A stretch of DNA of 14,446 bases from Cyclostephanos tholiformis (lineage: Eukaryota; Bacillariophyta; Thalassiosirophyceae; Thalassiosirales; Thalassiosiraceae). Where the stretch lies: assembly GCA_036939975.1 (NCBI GenBank), contig JALLPB010000802.1, positions 1 through 14,446 on the forward strand, written 5' to 3'. Numbering within the stretch: position 1 is the stretch's first letter; every line of letters starts with the position of its first letter. The position numbers were made by a program, and so were the translations under genes. Below are positions 10,001 through 14,446 of the stretch, piece after piece. The notes beneath the pieces were generated by a model. It did not search any database. It was not told where the DNA came from and saw only the letters and a list, made by a program, of their open reading frames with translations.

Positions 10001-10890
10001 TATCTTCAAGTATTTAATCCTACTAGGGCAAATGGCGCAGAAAAACTATTGGCGAAGTACAAGGGAAAAGAAGAAATAATGTTTGCTGAATTTTCATCGA
10101 AATGGCATACGTGCAATCCATTGGAACAAGCAATGCCAGTGACCCCGGCTGCTGGGACATCAGTTGCTTGTCAAAACGTAACAGAAGACTCTGGAAAACT
10201 CACTACGAGTACATCAGTACAATCTCATTTTGTCACTGAAGTGAAAGACAAAGTGGTTTCAGAACCATTAGCCGCAGATGCTCTTAAGAATGACTACCAA
10301 CAACTGCTCACTGAGTTCTACCAAAAGCATAATCCACAAAAGGTATCAGAGATTGCAAAGACGTTGGAGAATTATAAGGTAACAACGAAACCTCTTGTCC
10401 TCCCTCAAGTTCGATTAGTCTCCCTTATCTGTTGCTTGTCTCCTTTGCCAAATCAAAACAGGGAAAAGAGCAGGAAATGTTTGCCAAATTAGCTGCGAAA
10501 TATAAAACGTCCAACCCATTAGAGGTCAAAGCAGCGCCTTCATCATTTACTCCATCATCACCTGGTTCATCCTTCGCTTTTGGAAGTATTTCTGCTTCCA
10601 AATCCCCTTTTGGAGGAGGGGAGACTACAGCTCTCTTTGGGGCTGCCGCTGGAGCTCCAACATCTACGGCAGGAGCCGCCCTTACATCAAACTCATCATC
10701 AGCTTTTGGCACTCTGGTAGCACCACCTCATGCCAAATCTCCATTCGGCACGATTGGCACTGCCACTGCCTTTGGAACTGGCACAATTGGTTCCACACTG
10801 AGTCCCTTTGGACCTACTAGTGGCTCAGAGGTTTTCACACCTGCCTCTATTCTACGAATATCGTACCCCCTCACCTTTTTTCAGCCTTGA
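4070..10890 (+). CDS. Giant Nup214/Nup159-like FG nucleoporin with EF-hand-like and RanBP2 zinc-finger modules
   Basis: Four exons (4070-9437, 9501-9784, 9875-10378, 10462-10890) encode about 2194 residues. The first ATG in the open frame, at 4070, is chosen (ACCACGATGGC context). Residues about 130-545 look like the N-terminal beta-propeller of Nup214/Nup159, with blade-like strands such as VTHLNWFDANYLAVGL. In that family the propeller binds the RNA helicase DDX19/Dbp5 during mRNA export at the cytoplasmic pore face. Residues about 648-840 hold 13 FG dipeptides, which bind transport receptors. Residues about 875-1034 form two EF-hand-like halves. A RanBP2-type zinc finger uses C1084, C1087, C1099 and C1102 after W1082. 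More FG motifs and an AFPP repeat follow, then a long helical, probably coiled-coil region (about 1381-1535) like that which anchors Nup214/Nup159 in its subcomplex. The C-terminus has three KGKE/NPLE-type repeats and a tail with seven FG dipeptides. The nucleoporin call is firm; the Nup214 assignment is inferred from architecture. Confidence 0.85.
7774..8018 (+). repeat. 162-bp-offset duplication coding for the AFPP segment of the nucleoporin
   Basis: The stretches 7774-7856 and 7936-8018 are nearly identical and sit 162 bp (54 codons) apart. They encode AAFPPISAVAPKNPFTTKP and AAFPPMSAAAPKNTFTIKP, each followed by ASGS-[AV]-FPP. The few differences are single bases, so the duplication is recent compared with the flanking FG region. 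The intervening spacer is also AFPP/APTPF-like. Confidence 0.85.
9438..9500 (+). other. Nucleoporin intron 1 (63 nt, phase 1)
   Basis: The donor is GTAAGC and the acceptor is CATAAAG. Splicing gives AKQALAKFGMTPEKLAE, a smooth continuation. Without splicing the frame stops at TAA 9449-9451. The nearer TATCAG at 9463 would run into TAA at 9497-9499 in the required phase, so the later acceptor is preferred. Confidence 0.8.
9785..9874 (+). other. Nucleoporin intron 2 (90 nt, phase 0)
   Basis: The donor is GTCAGG and the acceptor is AATATTAG. Splicing joins ...SYLQKYQ to GKEAEMFVSLARKF, rebuilding the first C-terminal repeat. Unspliced, the frame ends at TAA 9866-9868. Confidence 0.85.
10379..10461 (+). 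other. Nucleoporin intron 3 (83 nt, phase 0)
   Basis: The donor is GTAACA and the acceptor is CAAAACAG. Splicing joins ...KTLENYK to GKEQEMFAKLAAKY, rebuilding the third C-terminal repeat. The position inside the repeat is exactly that of intron 2. Confidence 0.85.
10831..10884 (+). other. Possible optional 54-nt in-frame intron at the nucleoporin 3' end
   Basis: GTTTTC follows the codon GAG, and a strong pyrimidine tract leads to TTTTTTCAG. Its length is a multiple of three, so both spliced and retained forms end at the same TGA (10888-10890). Retention adds 18 residues without FG motifs (VFTPASILRISYPLTFFQ). The donor is weak. Confidence 0.35.
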
Positions 10891-10942
10891 TTTCTGGGTC
10901 TGTCATGCATCAATGTGTATGCAATGAGAGTTAAAGAGTTTT

Positions 10943-13046
10943 TTAGATATATGATGTTTTCTTCGTAACGGTGTAAGCAGCAGGGCGCCCATTCGCACGA
11001 CCGCCATCTCGTCCCGGTGGAGGACGTTGCAAAACATCGTCACTCCGCCGAGAAAAGACCCCGAGATGATGATCATGGCTCAAGCGATAGTCTCCCTCTC
11101 GCCATGCCTTATGATTAAGTCGGCCGCATGAACCTATAAGGTGATGCTCTCCGTCGTAATGAGGCGCCCTTCCATCAGGGTTGCCGCGTAACCTGTCTTT
11201 CGTCATTTCTGCGCCCCCAACGTACATTAATACACGGTCGTACCATTCTCCGTCCTCCTCGCCCTTCTCTTCGCGGTCGGATACTCCGCCCGTCGCATCC
11301 CTCGCCCAAGCGTCGTCCTCCCCTGACGCACGGAGCGAATTTAATTCCGAAATAAGCTGTCGGAGCCGTTCCTCGCACGCTACTCGGACACTGTCCACCA
11401 TCGTCGTCTCTAACATCGTTTGAATTTTGTGTCGTTCGTGAACAATTTGAAAGAATCTTTTTTCGTCCCCAAGCTTTGATATTCTTTGTCGACACGCTGA
11501 TCGTACCTCCCAGTTCGTTGTGCTATCATACATTATCTGGGCCTTTTGGATCTCGGGTCCTATCTGTGTCAGACGAACCTTGCATTCCTCGACGGTTGGG
11601 GTGGCCGATTTTGGCCCAAGAAGAGAGGCGAAAATGGACGCGGAACCGAGTGAGAACGGTGACGTTATATTTGATTTCCAAGACGACGATCCCTTTGAGT
11701 CGTGCGATGTATGGCATTTGGACGCTCGGTTTGCCAATCCTTGGTCGTTTTCGTCGTCGTCGTCAACTGGCAATACTGGGAAGGGCCGTGGTATTCGCTT
11801 CAACGTCACGCGATGAGTCGTAAAGGTGAGATTCAAAGGAGAAATTGGCAAAAGGACGGAGAGACAAACCAACATCCCTCTCTTATGAACTCACTGAATT
11901 GACTCCTTCGTACGTGAAAGCGACGCCATTGCTATCGCTGTCGCCGCCACCACCGCCATCTTCCATCGGCATCGCCATCAATGGCATTTTCGTCGTCGTC
12001 GATGTCACCGTAGTCAATCCCGTCATGGGCAATCCATAAGCGTTGATCCTGCGCGCTATCTCCTTCGTCCTCGCGGCCACGTCATCATCTCCCTCTCTCG
12101 ATGAGGATCCCAAGTTCTCCATCCTGTACTTCAGGGCGGAAAGGAAGTCGGCGACCAATCCCTTGGTCGGCCACCCATTTTCATCGACTATCTCGTCGTT
12201 TCCATCAACGCGCGAGGCGGTTTCATCCTCCCCTCCCCCCCCCTCCCCCCCGATGCCGCAAAATAGCGCTGAAAGTATGCTCCCGCTTCCGCCGCCTCGA
12301 CGACCGCGTCGTTGCAATCGCGCCTCGGCGTCGTTCTCGACGTCCATGATACGACGTGCGACGTCGAAGAACTCGCCGTCGACGTTGCGCAATACCTCGC
12401 ATCGCTCGTCGTACGTGTGCACGCTGTCCTTCGTGCCGAACGTCACGCCCCTCCTTTTTCCGACCGTAGTGGGAGAGGAGGTCGTGTCGATGCCGGGACC
12501 GATCATCTCAACTTCCCCCCCCCCGCCGCCGCCGTATTCGCCATCGTCGAGCCTTGCGAATACGGCGTCACCGTCATCGATCGGACGATGATCGCCCGCG
12601 CCACCGTTATCGTGGATGGCGGCGTGGAGGGGCGAGGCGTATTTGACCATTTCCGTGGGGTTGATCGCGGTGAGGGTCGCTGCGTGGTCCCATCGGTCGG
12701 GGGGGGCGTCGCGGGTTGGAAACATCGTCGCGGTGGCCGCCGCCGTCGTTGTCGTCGACGTCTCCCAATATGGAATGGAGCTCCACGCGATGCGATGATG
12801 ATAGCGATCATCGTCGCGGTGCCCTCCGTGAACGTCTCGATAGCAGTCCTCGCGGCATTCGTCATCGCGGGGTAGGACGCGGTCGACGTCCCGACCTAAC
12901 CCGTTGTCCAGCGGCTCGAGCATGCGCATCGCAATCGCGGAGCGTAGGGCGTCGTCTACTCCGATCCCGCCTCCATCCCCGTCGGAGGAGGAGGAGGATA
13001 AGGAATCGTCGATATCGGCGTCGGCATAGATGACGTCTCGATACAT
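10943..13046 (-). CDS. Hypothetical acidic low-complexity protein with C-terminal helical triple repeat
   Basis: I do not recognise this protein. The model joins exon 1 (13046-11895, ATG giving MYRDVIYADADIDDS) to exon 2 (11797-10943) across a 97-nt intron, for about 668 residues. The N-terminal half is rich in Asp, Gly and Ser, with poly-Ser, poly-Gly and DDG tracts, and is probably disordered. Residues 197-203 (KRRGVTF) fit the RVxF form that docks protein phosphatase 1 in other proteins. A more ordered stretch follows (VLRNVDGEFFDVARRIMDVE). Exon 2 has a helical block of about 90 residues with three related units, VEECKVRLTQIGPEIQ, VRSACRQRISKLGDEK and VRVACEERLRQLISEL. The C-terminus is basic and His-rich. 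The two exons could instead be separate genes, the second starting at ATG 11875. The stop is 52 bp from the nucleoporin stop on the other strand. Confidence 0.55.
11798..11894 (-). other. Probable 97-nt intron joining the two hypothetical-protein exons
   Basis: A good donor (TCA|GTGAGT) lies just before the in-frame TAA of the upstream frame. The acceptor GTTGAAG|CGA keeps phase 0 and enters the downstream open frame (RIPRPFPVLPVDDDDEND). A pyrimidine-rich patch precedes it. AG sites at CCCAG and GCCAG nearby are out of phase with the downstream frame. Confidence 0.5.
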
Positions 13047-13734
13047 GCCGAAATGGGAGAGTGTTTGGGCGGTGTTATGGGTGCCGGTGTGGATTGATGG
13101 AGATGTTGTTGTGTTCCAAAAAATGAAGGTGGATGGAAGGAAAGTCAATTTGGGTCCTTTCTCGAATTCCTCGCACCTTTTCTCTCAAGAGGAGAGTACC
13201 ATACTATTCCCATGTTAAGCGGTGTGAGATGCTGAAATACTTACGTATTGTACTCTATATGTACGTAGTGTGTGCTATTAAGTATTATTTTTACTACGTT
13301 TTATCATGATGGATAAGAAAGGCGGCGTGGCTCCATCCAGAGAACCAGCATCACTCTCCGGGGCGGCGGCACCGGCGCCATCCAAGGCTTGATCGGCGAC
13401 TGGTACACAAGGTCAATTAGACCCACACAAGTGCGACCTGCACCCGCATGGCGCCAGGACACAAGGAGGACGCGACGACCGCTAATACGATAGATAGAAT
13501 GCGTGACGCTCTACTGATTCCTCTGCCCTCTTCGTCTTCATCGCATCTGCACAGTCGCTCGATAATTCCGAAAATATTTGCCTCAACGACTTCTTCATCG
13601 CCGGTCTCATTTTTTTGACACATGCGGGCCAATGGTTGCGGAATTGCGGGAAAAATGAAATCAAATCTTAGAAAATTACACCTACGGGCTGTGAAGACAA
13701 AGGTCTTTTTGAGATGCCTTCCGGGATGCATCGC
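13047..13734. other. Intergenic stretch, no supported gene
   Basis: The part next to 13046 should hold the promoter of the minus-strand gene. An AT-rich patch at about 13235-13305 contains TACGTA twice (13242-13247 and 13262-13267). A short plus-strand frame from ATG 13306 gives only 28 residues. A minus-strand frame of 104 codons (13731-13417) follows the SUFU-like stop closely and is more simply its 3' untranslated region. No RNA gene is visible. Confidence 0.4.
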
Positions 13735-14446
13735 TCATTCCACGACCGAAGCGCGGCCACGCACACTGACCTGCCCCACGTCAGGAGCAGCCATCAATCG
13801 ATCCAGCAAGGCCCCGCGACCGTGCTCCATCGACCATAGCATTTCCGCGCGCGTCACGACCGTCGCGACGAGCAGCGCCATCTCGCCGTTCGGCAAGTCG
13901 TCGCCCACGGGCAAAGGCGGGCGGGCGCGAGCGATGAGCAAATCGACGCAATCGTCTTTACCCACTTCAACATCTTGAACCGTCACTCCGTCGTGTTTGT
14001 CCACGAGGCCCAGTATCCCCCAATCATGGAGCAACTCGCAATTCACCGCATAGTGCACGATATTCGACGCCCAATCAATTGTGTTCAGCGGCGGTTCGGG
14101 GTTATCGCGTGTGACCACCATCATCTCGTAACCGTATCCAGCCACCCCTTCCCGTTGATCATCTTTACACTTGGGCATGCCGTGATTGCTCAGGCCGAAC
14201 GACGTGAGCACCCAGGTATTCGCCGCGATCAATGTTGCGGGGATGGTGAACAAACCGCCGCCAGGCCATATACCGAAAAGATTAACCAACTTAAGAATAA
14301 TGGCTGGAAGCATGCCAACCTCACTCTCGAAGTACTCTTGACGTGCATCGTAGACGGCATGCCAGAGCTTATCGTCGTCCTCATCGTCCTTATTGGCCTC
14401 ATTGGCCTCATTGGCCTCATTGGCCTCATTGGCCTCATTGGCCTCA
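13735..14446 (-). CDS. Suppressor-of-fused-like (SUFU) domain protein, N-terminus outside the window
   Basis: The frame is open from the window edge to TGA at 13737-13735, giving 236 residues. It starts with (Glu-Ala-Asn) repeats and an acidic linker, then LWHAVYDARQEYFE opens the folded part. Marks of the SUFU-like fold as found in bacterial and protist proteins include WPGGGLFTIPA, TWVLTSFGLSN, YGYEMMVVTR, NTIDWASNIVHYAVNCELL and LPNGEMALLVATVVT followed by WSMEHGRGALLDRL. In animals SUFU restrains Gli factors in Hedgehog signalling. That pathway is not expected here, and stand-alone SUFU-like proteins have no settled role. An internal Met at 14313 would cut off the YDARQEYFE segment, so it is not the start. 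The family call rests on recalled motifs. The domain appears complete at its C-terminus. Confidence 0.65.
   Translation of the reverse strand, partial: EANEANEANEANEANEANKDDEDDDKLWHAVYDARQEYFESEVGMLPAIILKLVNLFGIWPGGGLFTIPATLIAANTWVLTSFGLSNHGMPKCKDDQREGVAGYGYEMMVVTRDNPEPPLNTIDWASNIVHYAVNCELLHDWGILGLVDKHDGVTVQDVEVGKDDCVDLLIARARPPLPVGDDLPNGEMALLVATVVTRAEMLWSMEHGRGALLDRLMAAPDVGQVSVRGRASVVE
14392..14445 (-). repeat. 9-bp minisatellite encoding Glu-Ala-Asn repeats
   Basis: Six perfect ATTGGCCTC units lie head to tail and run to the window edge, so the true copy number is unknown. On the minus strand they read GAG GCC AAT, coding for EAN in the N-terminal extension of the SUFU-like protein. The array is a whole number of codons, so changes in copy number would keep the frame. 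Perfect identity of all units suggests recent expansion or homogenisation. Confidence 0.9.

Larger units (their letters stand above)
9701..10533 (+). repeat. Three tandem copies of a KGKE...NPLE protein repeat
   Basis: Three roughly 50-residue units have the shape Y...L..F......NP.K......L.KYKGKE.EMF..L..KY...NPLE. Copy 1 begins YRSALKNFFVSNAPEKIEDA (from about 9701), copy 2 YLALTTLYLQVFNPTRANGA (from about 9980) and copy 3 YQQLLTEFYQKHNPQKVSEI (from about 10290). Copies 1 and 3 carry an intron between the K-Y-[QK] and GKE parts; copy 2 is uninterrupted (AKYKGKEEIMF). I know similar units from stramenopile proteins but not a defined function. Their place between coiled coil and FG tail suggests a scaffold or spacer role. 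Confidence 0.8.

Noticed and set aside
12043..12875. Plus-strand frames of 182 and 187 codons over the hypothetical gene
   Set aside because: They are Ser/Pro- or Arg/Val-rich shadows in GC-rich sequence. The minus frame is longer, starts from a clear ATG and joins a second open exon.
13306..13392. Short plus-strand frame MMDKKGGVAPSREP...
   Set aside because: It is only 28 residues, with no convincing donor to extend it and no homology I can recognise.
13417..13731. 104-codon minus-strand frame with a hydrophobic C-terminal stretch
   Set aside because: It begins just after the SUFU-like stop, has no recognisable domain, and is more simply 3' untranslated sequence.

Overview
The window is nuclear DNA from a eukaryote, most likely a centric diatom or a related stramenopile alga. 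The evidence is short GT-AG introns of 50-100 nt, a long FG-repeat nucleoporin, a PIF/Harbinger-type transposase relic, and closely packed genes between degraded repeats. I infer the lineage from protein style and gene structure; no marker gene fixes it.

Positions 1-3460 are a graveyard of mobile or repeat-associated DNA. A plus-strand PIF/Harbinger transposase relic (about 196-800) keeps its N-terminal and C-terminal segments but has lost the part that should carry the catalytic residues. Convergent to it, on the minus strand, lies a long decayed gene (3459 to 892) of unknown function with nonsense codons and frameshifts. That gene is further split by a 511-bp foldback (MITE-like) element at 1126-1636, flanked by a 3-bp CTG duplication. 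Removing the element and one CTG restores a continuous reading frame, which shows directly that it inserted into a once-open gene.

Positions 4070-10890 hold the main gene, a four-exon plus-strand gene for a giant nucleoporin of about 2194 residues. Its order is a Nup214/Nup159-like beta-propeller, FG repeats, a paired EF-hand-like module, a RanBP2-type zinc finger, more FG and an AFPP-type repeat, a coiled coil, three copies of a 'KYKGKE...NPLE' repeat, and a final FG tail. The calcium-binding-like and Ran-binding-like modules inside one Nup214-like protein are the most interesting thing in the window.

Positions 13046-10943 (minus) encode an acidic, low-complexity protein of unknown function. 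I model it as two exons with a C-terminal helical triple repeat. It converges on the nucleoporin gene, with only 52 bp between the stop codons. Positions 14446-13735 (minus) are the C-terminal part of a suppressor-of-fused-like (SUFU) protein that runs off the window. It is preceded by a 9-bp minisatellite coding for Glu-Ala-Asn repeats.

The nucleoporin would act at the cytoplasmic face of the nuclear pore in mRNA export. The two minus-strand genes show no sequence link to that pathway. The gap at 13047-13734 and the stretch at 3460-4069 hold no gene I can support.
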